NCBI RefSeq assembly: GCF_029773605.1
Contig: NZ_CP103807.1
Coordinates: 558,001 to 622,000, forward strand
Length of the DNA stretch: 64,000 nucleotides
Origin: Actinobacillus genomosp. 2
GTDB lineage: Bacteria; Pseudomonadota; Gammaproteobacteria; Enterobacterales; Pasteurellaceae
Direction of reading: 5' to 3'
Below, in pieces: positions 40,361 through 49,622 of this stretch. Each line of letters opens with the position of its first letter. The stretch's first letter is position 1. The position numbers and the translations under genes are program-made. The notes beneath the pieces are model-generated. The model was not told where the DNA came from. It made no database searches and worked only from the letters and a program-made list of their open reading frames with translations.

Positions 40361-40995
40361 TTAGCAAAATTGAAAAGGCTTTGATTGAGCGACTAACACT
40401 AGGTCTAGGCAAAATGGTTTATTCCGTTGGCAGTTATGCCGGCGAAATAAACGATGAACAGTTAGATGTTCGCCGCTTGCCGGCTTGTCTTGTGTCTTAT
40501 GGCGGTTCGGCATTTGATGCAAAAGCTATGGGTGCTAGAGGCAAACGTTATCAAACTACAGACGTATTTGTCGTATTGGTAATGACTCGTTCTGTCCGAA
40601 ATCAAACCGCCGGACGCTTAGGTGGTGTGACTGACCGAGAGGTTGGTGTTAATCAGTTATTAAGTGCAGTAAAAACTTTACTTATTAACCAAACACTAGG
40701 GGGATTGACCCTCCCAATACAGCCGAAAAGAATCCGTGCTATTTGGAATAATGCGGAAGTTAAAAAAGAAAAGCTCTCGGCGTATGCCTTTGAGTTTGAA
40801 ATCAGTTATAACGAATGCAATGTGCTTGATGACGGTAGATTCCCAGAAGGTGTTGTGGAAGATGAACAGAAGTTTAAGCAGTATCAAGGCAAGTTAGATG
40901 AACCGCAAGGCAATTTATCAGGCTTTAATAATCGGATTTTTGATCCAAATAATAATGCAACCACTGAAGTAATGGTGGTTATGGAGGATGAATGA
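40357..40995 (+). CDS. Mu gp37-like protein (DUF1834)
   Basis: A 212-residue DUF1834 protein (Mu gp37), likely a tail terminator or connector component. The block RRLPACLVSYGGSAFDAKA (about 40-58) and VFVVLVMTRSVRNQTAGR are characteristic. The C-terminus carries an Asn/Gln-rich extension (about 165-205). It overlaps the genes on both sides by four bases. Confidence 0.85.
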   Translation: MISKIEKALIERLTLGLGKMVYSVGSYAGEINDEQLDVRRLPACLVSYGGSAFDAKAMGARGKRYQTTDVFVVLVMTRSVRNQTAGRLGGVTDREVGVNQLLSAVKTLLINQTLGGLTLPIQPKRIRAIWNNAEVKKEKLSAYAFEFEISYNECNVLDDGRFPEGVVEDEQKFKQYQGKLDEPQGNLSGFNNRIFDPNNNATTEVMVVMEDE

Positions 40996-41258
40996 CAAAT
41001 AAACTCACAATCGAACACATCCAAAATGTAATCGTTGATGAAGAATATATTTTTAATGGCACATTAACAATCTGTATTTTAACTCTTAAAAATGGATTTA
41101 AGGTAATCGGTGAAAGTACTTGTCTAAACGCTGACAATTATAACGAAGAGATTGGTAAGGATATTGCTCATATTAATGCTGCATCAAAGATTTGGGATCT
41201 TGAAGGCTATTTATTAACCCAGAAACGCTATGAGGAACAGAAAAATGCTAAAGGTTAA
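40992..41258 (+). CDS. Gp49/Sf6 gene 66 family protein
   Basis: An 88-residue protein matching the N4 gp49/Sf6 gene 66 family: ILTLKNGFKVIGESTCLNAD (about 29-48) and the end KIWDLEGYLLTQKR. The function of the family is unknown. In this phage it lies between gp37 and gp38 homologues, an insertion compared with Mu itself. Confidence 0.82.
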   Translation: MTNKLTIEHIQNVIVDEEYIFNGTLTICILTLKNGFKVIGESTCLNADNYNEEIGKDIAHINAASKIWDLEGYLLTQKRYEEQKNAKG

Positions 41259-41424
41259 AGCTGCTAAAGGTGTGCGTGTACCTATTGAAAATCGACCGCA
41301 TAACTACATTGAACAAGATGTAGTGGAGGTAGAAAACACGCTTTACTACCAACGTCGTATTGCAGATGGTGATTTATTGGTTGTGAAAGAAACTAAAGTT
41401 GCCAAAGAAACAGGGAGCAAATAA
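41245..41424 (+). CDS. Mu gp38-like protein (DUF2635)
   Basis: I start at ATG 41245, eight bases after GAGGA. The 59-residue DUF2635 protein begins MLKVKAAKGVRVPIENRPHN. Mu gp38 lies in the same place before the sheath; its role is not established. It overlaps the preceding gene by 14 bases and the sheath start by one. Confidence 0.82.
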   Translation: MLKVKAAKGVRVPIENRPHNYIEQDVVEVENTLYYQRRIADGDLLVVKETKVAKETGSK

Positions 41425-42836
41425 TGTCTAAAATTGAATTTGATAAAATCCCAAATAGCATTCGTAAGCCAAGCGTGCTGACGGAATATAACAATAAAGA
41501 TGCGGTAACAACTTTACCGACAAATGAACAAGAAGTATTGATTGTTGCACCGATGACTGGTGGCGACACCGCATTTACTGCACCTCAAAAAGTTTTTAGT
41601 GACGTTGAAGCGGAAGCGTTATTCGGTAAAGGTTCAATCGCTCATTTGATGGTTCGTCAGGCAATCCAAAATAATCCGTTAATCCGTTTAACGGTGGTAG
41701 GTTTAAAAGACCATGATTCGGGCATTGCAGCAACGGGTCAAGTAACTTTTACCGGTACGGTAACTTATGCCGGCGTGGTGCGTATTACGATTTCCGGTAC
41801 AGCATACGAAGTGGCGGCAGCAAAAGGCGAAGAAGCTCAAGCGATTGTGGCTCGTTTAGTGAATGTTATTAATGGCGCAAGTTATAGTCCTGTGGTGGCA
41901 AGTGTTGATAGCGATACTACGCTTAAACTTACGGCTAAAGCTAAAGGTGAAATTGGTAATGACATCACGCTTTCAACTCGTAATACGGCAACAGGCTTAA
42001 CACTTGAAACAACTGCATTTGCAAACGGTCAGCGTAATGCGCAGATTGCACCGGCACTGGCAAGTGTAGCCGGTACACATTACAACGTGATTATTTCGCC
42101 GTTCTCTGATGATGAAAATGCACTTGCATTACGTAATCATTTAGAAGCAGTATCTGCTCCGATTGAGGATAAACCAGCTATCGGCGTAATGGGCTGGCGT
42201 GGTAGTTATGCGACAGGCACAACATTAACGTCTCAGCTCAACAGCGAACGTATTATTGTGGGTTGGTATAAAGGCTCAGTAGAATCTAATGCAATGATTG
42301 CCGCTGGTCTAGGTGCAGTTATCGCAGGCGAAGAAGACCCTGCACGTCCACTTAACACCCTTGAGATTAAAGGCTTAACTGTGGTGGATGACTCGCAAAA
42401 GCCGTTATTTACGGAAGTGAACCAAGCCTTGTATCACGGTTTAAGCCCGATTGAAGTGGTGGCAAGCCGTGTACAGATTACCCGTGCGATTACTACATAC
42501 ACCAAAAACGCTACCAATACTGACGACCCGAGCTATTTGGATTTAACCACGATTCGTACGCTTGATTATGTGCGTAAGGCAATCCAAACCCGTCAGCGCT
42601 TGCGTTTTCCTCGTGCGAAGAACTCGCCTCGTATTGTGGCAAAAGTGCGTTCGGAAATTTTGGATGTGCTTTACCAGCTCGAAGGAGAAGAAGTGATTGA
42701 AAACGTGGATGCGTGGAAAAATCGCTTATTGGTGGTGCGTAATGCTCAAGACCCGACTTACTTGGATTTAGAAATCCCTGCAGATGTGGTTAATGGCTTA
42801 CACGTTATCCGCAACAAAATTACATTAATTTTATAG
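41424..42836 (+). CDS. L: Tail sheath protein (Mu gpL-like)
   Basis: A 470-residue contractile sheath (Mu L has 495). Conserved stretches are QEVLIVAPMTGGDTAFTAPQ near residue 36 and VASRVQITRAITTYTKN near 350. The conserved C-terminal domain ends VVNGLHVIRNKITLIL. It is followed by the tube gene after ten bases. Confidence 0.93.
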   Translation: MSKIEFDKIPNSIRKPSVLTEYNNKDAVTTLPTNEQEVLIVAPMTGGDTAFTAPQKVFSDVEAEALFGKGSIAHLMVRQAIQNNPLIRLTVVGLKDHDSGIAATGQVTFTGTVTYAGVVRITISGTAYEVAAAKGEEAQAIVARLVNVINGASYSPVVASVDSDTTLKLTAKAKGEIGNDITLSTRNTATGLTLETTAFANGQRNAQIAPALASVAGTHYNVIISPFSDDENALALRNHLEAVSAPIEDKPAIGVMGWRGSYATGTTLTSQLNSERIIVGWYKGSVESNAMIAAGLGAVIAGEEDPARPLNTLEIKGLTVVDDSQKPLFTEVNQALYHGLSPIEVVASRVQITRAITTYTKNATNTDDPSYLDLTTIRTLDYVRKAIQTRQRLRFPRAKNSPRIVAKVRSEILDVLYQLEGEEVIENVDAWKNRLLVVRNAQDPTYLDLEIPADVVNGLHVIRNKITLIL

Positions 42837-42846
42837 GGGGTATTAG

Positions 42847-43221
42847 ATGTCGATTGTTTATGAAGGCTCGTGCGTGCTTGAGGTGGACGGCGTTGAAATT
42901 GAAATTACTAAGCTTGATGTAAAAACTGTAACTGGTCGCAAGTTGGTAAAAACAATGAATAGTTCGGGGCGTGCAAGAGGTTATGCTCAAGGTATTGAAG
43001 AGCATACCATTTCAGTGACCGCCGTTGAGCCGCAAGACGGTACTTATATTGATTGGGCGAATATAAAAAATGCGAAATTAACCCGTTATCCGCTTAATAA
43101 TGCAGAAAAACGCACGTCTTACTTGGGCTGTTTCAGTACGGATGTGAGCGAGTCTTACACTGTTGATGGTGAATCGGTGCGTGATATTCAGCTCAACGCA
43201 TTGCGTAAGGTACAAGAATAA
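42847..43221 (+). CDS. M: Tail tube protein (Mu gpM-like)
   Basis: A 124-residue tube protein, close to the 118 of Mu M. The sequence TGRKLVKTMNSSGRARGYAQ, then GIEEHTISVTAVEP, is typical. It stacks inside the sheath. The stop overlaps the chaperone start by one base. Confidence 0.9.
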   Translation: MSIVYEGSCVLEVDGVEIEITKLDVKTVTGRKLVKTMNSSGRARGYAQGIEEHTISVTAVEPQDGTYIDWANIKNAKLTRYPLNNAEKRTSYLGCFSTDVSESYTVDGESVRDIQLNALRKVQE

Positions 43222-43586
43222 TGAAAGTTACCCTACTTGGTTTTGAACATAACGGCGTAATCTATCGTGATTGCACGGTGCGACTGCTGACAATGGGCGG
43301 TCAATGCACCGCTCAAGAAATGGTGGCTGATTTAGGGCTTGATGAAAACTCGGAAGCTTTATCAAAGCGTGAGCAAACTTTGGTGGATATGGCTTATCTT
43401 TCTCAGCAAGTGAGCTTTGATGGCTTGGATAAAGAGACAATTACCCCTCAATTTTTGTTTGATAACCTTGCCGCTGATGACTACTGGACGTTGATTGAGG
43501 CAACGCTGGAGCTGCGAAAAAAGCGGTTAGAAAATGGGGAGAGCCAAAGCGAGAGCGAAAGCCCGGTAAATCCCGATTTTGCGTAG
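43221..43586 (+). CDS. Tail assembly chaperone, short form (Mu gp41-like)
   Basis: A 121-residue protein in the Mu gp41 position. Its 3' part contains the slippery heptamer A AAA AAG in frame (CGA AAA AAG). Ribosomes that shift -1 continue into the overlapping frame to make a 195-residue long form. Both forms guide the tape measure protein in tail assembly, as shown for other tailed phages. Confidence 0.87.
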   Translation: MKVTLLGFEHNGVIYRDCTVRLLTMGGQCTAQEMVADLGLDENSEALSKREQTLVDMAYLSQQVSFDGLDKETITPQFLFDNLAADDYWTLIEATLELRKKRLENGESQSESESPVNPDFA

Positions 43587-43807
43587 CGGAAGCCTTTAAG
43601 CAGTACCGACAAGCGGTGATTTTGCTCTCAAAATTTGCAATCACCGCCGAGCAAGTGTGGCAAATGCCGTTGCTTGAGGTATTTGCGTGGATTGAGAGCT
43701 ACTTAGAGAGCGAGGGCGTAAAAACACCACAAAGCCCAGCAGGCGTAAACAATGTAGAAGTTAAGCACGAAAGCTATGTGTTTACTCGACGTGGCAAGAT
43801 TAAATAG
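43517..43807 (+). CDS. Frameshift site and -1 frame (Mu gp42-like) of the tail chaperone
   Basis: From the heptamer at 43517-43523, the -1 frame runs AVRKWGEPKRERKPGKSRFC, then VAEAFKQYRQAVILLSKFAI, to TAA at 43805, adding 94 residues. The internal ATT/ATG-like starts are poor, so it is expected as a fusion with gp41. The frameshift between these two genes is conserved in Mu relatives. Confidence 0.87.
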   Translation, partial: KKAVRKWGEPKRERKPGKSRFCVAEAFKQYRQAVILLSKFAITAEQVWQMPLLEVFAWIESYLESEGVKTPQSPAGVNNVEVKHESYVFTRRGKIK

Positions 43808-43826
43808 GGGCGAAAGCCCCTTTTTT
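43807..43826 (+). terminator. Terminator after the chaperone frame
   Basis: GGGGC-GAAA-GCCCC with a stable GNRA loop and a T6 run, directly at the end of the -1 frame. It would lower expression of the tape measure relative to sheath and tube. Confidence 0.85.
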
Positions 43827-43860
43827 ATAGGTTTAAAACAAGTTTAAAGAGACTTTAAAA

Positions 43861-46035
43861 ATGGCAAAAAATATGAAAGTGCAACTGGAATTAACGGCAA
43901 AAGATACAGCCTCCCCAGTTTTAAACCAAGCAGCCAAAACTGCAGAAAAAGCCTTTAAAGATACCGAACGTGCAGCACAGCGAAGCGGTAATGCACAATC
44001 ACAAGCGGCACAACAGGCAGCTAACGCTACTCAAGCAGCAAACAAGAAAATTGAGCAAAGTTACCGTAATGCTCGTAAGGTTGCGGCAGATGTTGCTTCT
44101 GCCCGTGAAACTTTAGGGATACGTTCGGAAAATGCGATTCAGCGTGAAATTGAGCAGACTCGTGCGGCTTACGACCGTTTAAAGCGTTCGGGGATTGCTT
44201 CTCAAAATGAGTTACGCCGAGCGTCAGAAGCTACTAAACAGCGTGTAAAAGAATTAAATGCTGAGTTAGGAAAAACTAGCTTTGGGGATAAAGCGGCAGG
44301 TTTAGGGCGAGGCGCAATGAACGTCGGCGTAGGACTTGCGGCTGGTGTAGCAATGACTCGTCAGCCTGCAAGAAATCAGATGGAATTTGACCGACAATTA
44401 GCAATGGCATCAAACACAGCCTTTTCTGACCGTGATGTTAAAGGACGTATTGAAGGAAAAAGAGAACTATTAGCTGCAGTGCAAGAGGCGGTTAAAGTTG
44501 GTGGTGGTACAAAAGAAGATGCGTTGGTGACACTCGATACACTAATCGCCTCAGGTACAATGAAAGCAGAAACCGCAATGAATCTATTACCTACATTGCA
44601 GAAAGGGGCGGTAGCAACAGGTTCAAATTCAGAAGATATGGCTAAGATCGCTATTTCAGCCATGCAGCAGTTTGGGATTAAAGAGCAAGATGTGGGGAGA
44701 GTGCTAGATATGGCTGTGGCTGCAGGGCAAGCCGGCAACTTTGAGCTTAAAGATATGGCTAGTTGGTTACCACAGCAGATGGCAGCTGCTAAATCTATTG
44801 GCTTACAAGGCATTGATGGATTTGAAACCTTACTTGTAGCTAATCAGCAAGCCCGAGTTACAGCCGGTACAAGCGACGAAGCCGGTAATAACCTTGTAAA
44901 TTTATTGGCAAAAATCACCTCGACTGAAACAAAGAAGCGGTTAGAAGATTTGGAATATGTCGATAGTAAAGGGAAAGTCAAATCTATTAATTATATGAAA
45001 TCAATGGAGCATTACAAAGGCAAAGGGCAAGATTCGTTGCAGGCGTTTATGTCAGTTATGGAAGATACAGTGGTCAATAACGATCAGTATAAGAATTTGC
45101 AGCAACGTTTGAAAACTGCTAAAGATGAGGAAGCACAGCAGTTATTAAAACAGATGACGGACTTAATTGAAGCCTCTGCGATTGGAGAGGTTATTTCAGA
45201 CCGTCAGGCGTTAATGGCTTTAGTCGCTATCCGAAATAATAAAGAGCTAGGTAACAGCGTGCGTGCGGATGTACAAAGTAGCGAGGGAGCTGTTGAAAAA
45301 TCCCACGCTGTTATTCGTGATACTAATTCGCATAAGGTTGAAGCATTAAAGAATGCGACCGAATTTGCCCAAATGGAGAATTTTGAGAAAGTAAATGGCG
45401 TATTAGGTACTTTAGCGGAATACTTAACTAATTATGCTAACCAATATCCTAATTTAACCCAGTTTGTTAGTGGTGCGACAGATGCCGTTAAAATCTTTGG
45501 AGCTGCTCTTGCCGCCTCTAGTGTGCTTGATTTATTAACCGGTGGCAAAGCTAAAAGTGGCGTATTAAGTAAAGTTGCTGATGTGGCAACCGGTGGTATC
45601 AGCGGGAGTGCTGTTAAAGGTACTGGTGGTGCAGGCTTTTGGTCAAAGCTAGGTATTGTTGGATTCGGATTATCGCCAACTGAAGCGAATAAAGGCGAGC
45701 AAGAAGCCATTGATAAAAGGTTTGCTGATATGAAAGCGAAAGGCAATTATCCATCACCTAAAAATATTCAGCCTAATGCTCAAAGCTCTATCTTGTGGAG
45801 TTTACCAAATGTTATCGGCACTTTAAAACCTAAAGTCGAGGCAACATCGCAAGTATTATCAAACTATCAAGCAGATTTTCAAGCCTTTGGTGATACGATT
45901 TCGGCAGGGCTACAAGCCGGACTTGCCTCACAATCTCACACTATTGCAAATCAAATCACGGTGGAGCTAGACGGTTCGGTGGTGGCAGAAAAAGTGTCTG
46001 AGTATCAATTTAATTTTAACAAAAGGATGGCGTAA
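43861..46035 (+). CDS. Tail tape measure protein
   Basis: A 724-residue tape measure protein. The Ala/Gln-rich coiled-coil N-terminus (about 1-140) is followed by a TP901-like core (AAGQAGNFELKDMASWLPQQ near residue 290). A hydrophobic segment lies near 535-560. Its length sets the Mu-like tail. It begins after a terminator and overlaps the next gene by one base. Confidence 0.92.
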   Translation: MAKNMKVQLELTAKDTASPVLNQAAKTAEKAFKDTERAAQRSGNAQSQAAQQAANATQAANKKIEQSYRNARKVAADVASARETLGIRSENAIQREIEQTRAAYDRLKRSGIASQNELRRASEATKQRVKELNAELGKTSFGDKAAGLGRGAMNVGVGLAAGVAMTRQPARNQMEFDRQLAMASNTAFSDRDVKGRIEGKRELLAAVQEAVKVGGGTKEDALVTLDTLIASGTMKAETAMNLLPTLQKGAVATGSNSEDMAKIAISAMQQFGIKEQDVGRVLDMAVAAGQAGNFELKDMASWLPQQMAAAKSIGLQGIDGFETLLVANQQARVTAGTSDEAGNNLVNLLAKITSTETKKRLEDLEYVDSKGKVKSINYMKSMEHYKGKGQDSLQAFMSVMEDTVVNNDQYKNLQQRLKTAKDEEAQQLLKQMTDLIEASAIGEVISDRQALMALVAIRNNKELGNSVRADVQSSEGAVEKSHAVIRDTNSHKVEALKNATEFAQMENFEKVNGVLGTLAEYLTNYANQYPNLTQFVSGATDAVKIFGAALAASSVLDLLTGGKAKSGVLSKVADVATGGISGSAVKGTGGAGFWSKLGIVGFGLSPTEANKGEQEAIDKRFADMKAKGNYPSPKNIQPNAQSSILWSLPNVIGTLKPKVEATSQVLSNYQADFQAFGDTISAGLQAGLASQSHTIANQITVELDGSVVAEKVSEYQFNFNKRMA

Positions 46036-47327
46036 TGAGTGGTTGGACAATGCCTATTCAACAGGCAAGTTTTAAAGGTGTTGAATTTGATGTGATTGCT
46101 GTTGATGATAGTTTTGAACGTTCTGTAATTGAGCACGCTTATCCTTTTGTGAATGGAGCTGACCTTGAGGATATGGGGCTGAATACGCAAACTATTAGAC
46201 TACAAGCGGTCTTCTTTGGTTCAACATATTACACTAGCTATATCCGATTGCTCTCAATCTTACAGCAAAAAGGTGCTGACGTTTTAGTGCATCCGATTCG
46301 TGGGCGTATGCCGAATATGACGCTTGTGTCCGCTAATTTACGTACTGATTCAGAAAATATTAATTATGTTGCATTGGATTTAACTTTTAAAGAGTCCACA
46401 GAAATGCAACCGATTTTCGTTTTCGAAGACTCCCTAATCTCTAAAATAGACAAATTGCTACTAGATACCGAACGCTTGTTTGATGATGGTATGACATTTT
46501 GGAATAGCATTGCTGCTTTTGATATTAAATCTCGCTTACTAGGGCTTTGGGGAGCTTTATTTGCCTCATTCGAAGCTGTGCGTAGCTTATTTGATTTAGA
46601 CAAAAAGAAATACAGTATTGCCTCATCAACCTCACAACGCACTTATTTAAAAGACGGCTCGGGAGCATTACACCAGTTAAAAGAAATGGTGGATAGTGGT
46701 ATTCAGGGGCGTGCCGATTTAACTACGTTGTCGTTAAAATCGCAATTGCTCAATATTACTGATGCAGTAGATAACACTCAAGCAATTGTAAGTAAAGTGG
46801 CTAAAGATGAAGGCTTTAACCGCTCGAAAACGGTAAAATTACTTGGCTCTGATGTAGTTGAACTTGGGATTATGCTTGACTTAATTGCTACAACGAAACT
46901 CACAAAAGTCTTAACCGAGTTGGTCGAAGATAATGAAGATGATCTTGTAATTAGTGATTTAGAGCTAATCAATCAAGTTGTGCGTGAGCATTGGCTAAGT
47001 ATTGTTAATAAACTACGAGAACAGCAAAAGCATACACAAAAAGGCGTACTCAGCGATAAAACAAAAGCTATCTACGAAACCGCTGAAAAGCTGATTAATA
47101 ATATCCGAAATGTCGCACATCAATTTACTGCACTTATCCTAGCGGTAATTAACAAAAAGCCACCATTGACGGTAAAAATTGTACAAGAAAGTGGGACGAT
47201 ACATAAAGTGGCACATTATTTTTATGGTAATTACGAGCGTGCAGATGAATTATTACATCTTAACCCACAAATTCGACAACCGAATTTTATTGAGCGTGGC
47301 ACATTGTTAAATTGTTATTCGGAGTAG
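46035..47327 (+). CDS. N: Tail/DNA circularisation protein (Mu gpN-like)
   Basis: A 430-residue protein with the N-terminal family domain (ASFKGVEFDVIAVDDSFERS, about 10-29), a helical middle, and a C-terminal LysM-like stretch (GTIHKVAHYFYGNYERADEL). In Mu, N is a baseplate hub or tail component. It starts one base inside the tape measure stop. Confidence 0.88.
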   Translation: MSGWTMPIQQASFKGVEFDVIAVDDSFERSVIEHAYPFVNGADLEDMGLNTQTIRLQAVFFGSTYYTSYIRLLSILQQKGADVLVHPIRGRMPNMTLVSANLRTDSENINYVALDLTFKESTEMQPIFVFEDSLISKIDKLLLDTERLFDDGMTFWNSIAAFDIKSRLLGLWGALFASFEAVRSLFDLDKKKYSIASSTSQRTYLKDGSGALHQLKEMVDSGIQGRADLTTLSLKSQLLNITDAVDNTQAIVSKVAKDEGFNRSKTVKLLGSDVVELGIMLDLIATTKLTKVLTELVEDNEDDLVISDLELINQVVREHWLSIVNKLREQQKHTQKGVLSDKTKAIYETAEKLINNIRNVAHQFTALILAVINKKPPLTVKIVQESGTIHKVAHYFYGNYERADELLHLNPQIRQPNFIERGTLLNCYSE

Positions 47328-47330
47328 GCA

Positions 47331-48503
47331 ATGTTTGAGAATGAGATTATGGTGGAGATTGATGGCTCTCAGCATAAAAACTGGAAAAGCTATGATATTG
47401 ACAGTGATTTTTTAATTCCTGCTGATAGCTTTAATTTTGAGTTGGGTAAATCCAGCAATTTAGAGGTGTTACCCAATTATTCAGGCAAAACGGCAGTAGT
47501 TAAAATCAATGGTGAAACGGTACTTACCGGCATTGTAGATACTACACACCACACTATTAACAAAAGCGGGCGTGGCTTTAGCCTGAATGGGCGTGATAAA
47601 GCCTCTATTTTGGTGGATTGCTCTGCCCCGATTACCAATGTGCAAGGCTTGTCTTTGCTTGATGCTGTCAAGAAAATCGTTAATCCGCTTGGGATTAAAG
47701 AGGTACAACTGAAAGCCGAGAAAAATCCGACTTTAAGTAAGGTGGATATTGATGTGGGCGAATCAGCGTGGGAAGCCATTATGCGATGTGCTAACTCCGC
47801 CGGCTTGCATTGTTGGTTTGACCCTAAAGGGGTGTTGATTGTGGGCGGAGCAGATTATGCTCAACCACCGGTAGCAACGCTCTATTGTGTTAAAGAATCG
47901 GGCGACACCCGTAAAAATAACTTTGTTGACGCCACACTTTCTTACGATGTATCGCAAAGTTATTCGGAGGTTACATTTTTAGCTCAAAAACACGGACAAG
48001 AGTCAGATAATGCTAAGCACGATTTCAAATGGGTTTATAAAAATCCTGAAATGGGGTTCTATAAGCCTAAAACCATTGTGCTAGGCGATGTTGAGAATCT
48101 TGATGCTTTGATGAAACAGGCAAAAAAGCAAGTATCTGATTGGCAGTTGGAGTCGTTTAACCTCACCATTATTGTGCCTGACCACAAAACGCAAAACGGC
48201 ACGCTTTGGCAAGCTGGACAACGAGTCCACGTAGTTTGTGAAGAATATGATTTAGATGGTATTTTCTTTTTAATAGGGAGACGTTTTCGGCTCTCTCGCA
48301 CTGGAGGTACAACCACCGAGTTGCGATTAAAGTTAGATGGCGTATGGACTCCAGACGCTTATCAAGCCAAAGCAGCTGAAGCTCGGAAGCGTAAAGGTAG
48401 AAAAGGCGATAAAGCCTCAAAAGATAAAACCAAAAAAACTAAGAAAGGACGTAAGAAGAAAGAGTCTATTGAACGAGTCGGGTCATGGGAGTTAGGAAAA
48501 TGA
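47331..48503 (+). CDS. P: Baseplate hub protein (Mu gp44/gpP-like)
   Basis: A 390-residue protein matching Mu gp44, the trimeric hub under the spike. Marks are DIDSDFLIPADSFNFELG near residue 22 and LHCWFDPKGVLIVGGADYAQ near 155. The C-terminus carries a Lys-rich tail (about 350-380). It overlaps the spike gene as ATGA. Confidence 0.92.
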   Translation: MFENEIMVEIDGSQHKNWKSYDIDSDFLIPADSFNFELGKSSNLEVLPNYSGKTAVVKINGETVLTGIVDTTHHTINKSGRGFSLNGRDKASILVDCSAPITNVQGLSLLDAVKKIVNPLGIKEVQLKAEKNPTLSKVDIDVGESAWEAIMRCANSAGLHCWFDPKGVLIVGGADYAQPPVATLYCVKESGDTRKNNFVDATLSYDVSQSYSEVTFLAQKHGQESDNAKHDFKWVYKNPEMGFYKPKTIVLGDVENLDALMKQAKKQVSDWQLESFNLTIIVPDHKTQNGTLWQAGQRVHVVCEEYDLDGIFFLIGRRFRLSRTGGTTTELRLKLDGVWTPDAYQAKAAEARKRKGRKGDKASKDKTKKTKKGRKKKESIERVGSWELGK

Positions 48504-49162
48504 TGTATAAATTGGCAAAGCAGACTAAAGAAGTCGCTAAAAATGTTCAGAGTGGAGTACGATCTGCATTTCGTGGTGTATTGAATTTAGTTAAAAGTAG
48601 TAGTGATATTCAGCAAGTACAAGTTTCCGGTTTGGCTGACGAAACTATTCAAGATGTAGAGTTTATGCAACATTTTGGCTTTACCTCAGTACCACCAGCA
48701 GGTACACAGGTGGTTGTTATTCCACTTGGTGGCAAAACTACGCACGGCATTGTTGTTGCAACCGAAAATGGCTCTTTTAGAGTTAAGAATTTAAAAGGTG
48801 GCGAAACAGCTATTTACGATTCGAGCGGCTCAACCATCATTTTAAAAAATGGACGGGTCATAGATGTTGAGTGCGATAAATTTAATGTTAATTGCAAACA
48901 ATATAATGTAACCGCAACAGAGAGTACCAATTTTCATACGCCAAAATTAGAGACTGACCAGCAATTTGTCGCACAAGGTAAAATGAGTGCTAATGGTGGC
49001 TTAGCCGTACAAGGTGGAGATGGTGCTAGCTTTACTGGTTCTGTTGTCCAAATAGGAGGTGATTTTATTACTGACGGCGATGTCAATGCTAACGGCACAT
49101 CACTCCGCTCTCACTCACATAATGAACAAGGCGACGGTAAACCAACATCTCAGCCAATTTAA
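48500..49162 (+). CDS. Baseplate spike protein (Mu gp45-like)
   Basis: I start at ATG 48500, in an ATGA overlap and preceded by TAGGAA. The 220-residue protein has an OB-like N-terminal domain (FGFTSVPPAGTQVVVIPLGG) and a beta-helix spike. It ends with GTSLRSHSHNEQGDGK, whose His residues resemble the metal-binding tip region of gpV/gp45 spikes. It pierces the outer membrane. Confidence 0.9.
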   Translation: MMYKLAKQTKEVAKNVQSGVRSAFRGVLNLVKSSSDIQQVQVSGLADETIQDVEFMQHFGFTSVPPAGTQVVVIPLGGKTTHGIVVATENGSFRVKNLKGGETAIYDSSGSTIILKNGRVIDVECDKFNVNCKQYNVTATESTNFHTPKLETDQQFVAQGKMSANGGLAVQGGDGASFTGSVVQIGGDFITDGDVNANGTSLRSHSHNEQGDGKPTSQPI

Positions 49163-49167
49163 TCTTA

Positions 49168-49203
49168 TAAGCGGTTGATTTTATAAAACTAATTGACCGC
49201 TTA
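49168..49203. repeat. Inverted pair of uptake-signal cores, possible terminator
   Basis: TAAGCGGT (49168-49175) and ACCGCTTA (49196-49203) form an 8-bp stem. The core is that of the Pasteurellaceae uptake signal, and such inverted pairs often serve as terminators between genes. The T-run is poor. The 98-base gap holds nothing else recognisable. Confidence 0.5.
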
Positions 49204-49260
49204 CCTCTTGTTGAACTCCCTCCCCCTCAATCCTTATTTAAATCTCTGTAACATAGCAAT

Positions 49261-49611
49261 ATGGACAGAGAAATCAGCCCGCTCACTCGGGACTATACAA
49301 GTGAAAAAATAGATACACTCCAAAATGCTGTGTATATCAGATTAACAACCCCAAAAGGCTCGTGGTGGGCAGATGGGCGTGTAGGTTCTCTGCTCCATCT
49401 TATTCAAAGAGAAAAAGATTTAAGCCGCGTGGGTTTATTAGCCCAACAATATGCCGAAGAAGCTTTACAGCCCATTCTTGACGATGGGCGAGCTAAAAGC
49501 ATTATTGTTACTCACGACCAACCTCAAGATGGTTCGTTAAATCTTTTTATCTCCATTACTGATAATCGTGGGGTTAAATTTGAATTTAAACACCCAGTAA
49601 AACTAATTTAA
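49261..49611 (+). CDS. Baseplate protein, GP46 family
   Basis: A 116-residue GP46 family protein (Mu gp46), the gp25-like wedge component. The segments SAYIRLTTP-type (YIRLTTPKGSWWADGRVG, about 26-43) and SIIVTHDQPQDGSLNLFISI fit the family. It starts after a short non-coding gap without a strong ribosome site and precedes gp47. Confidence 0.88.
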   Translation: MDREISPLTRDYTSEKIDTLQNAVYIRLTTPKGSWWADGRVGSLLHLIQREKDLSRVGLLAQQYAEEALQPILDDGRAKSIIVTHDQPQDGSLNLFISITDNRGVKFEFKHPVKLI

Positions 49612-49622
49612 GTGGTTTTAAA

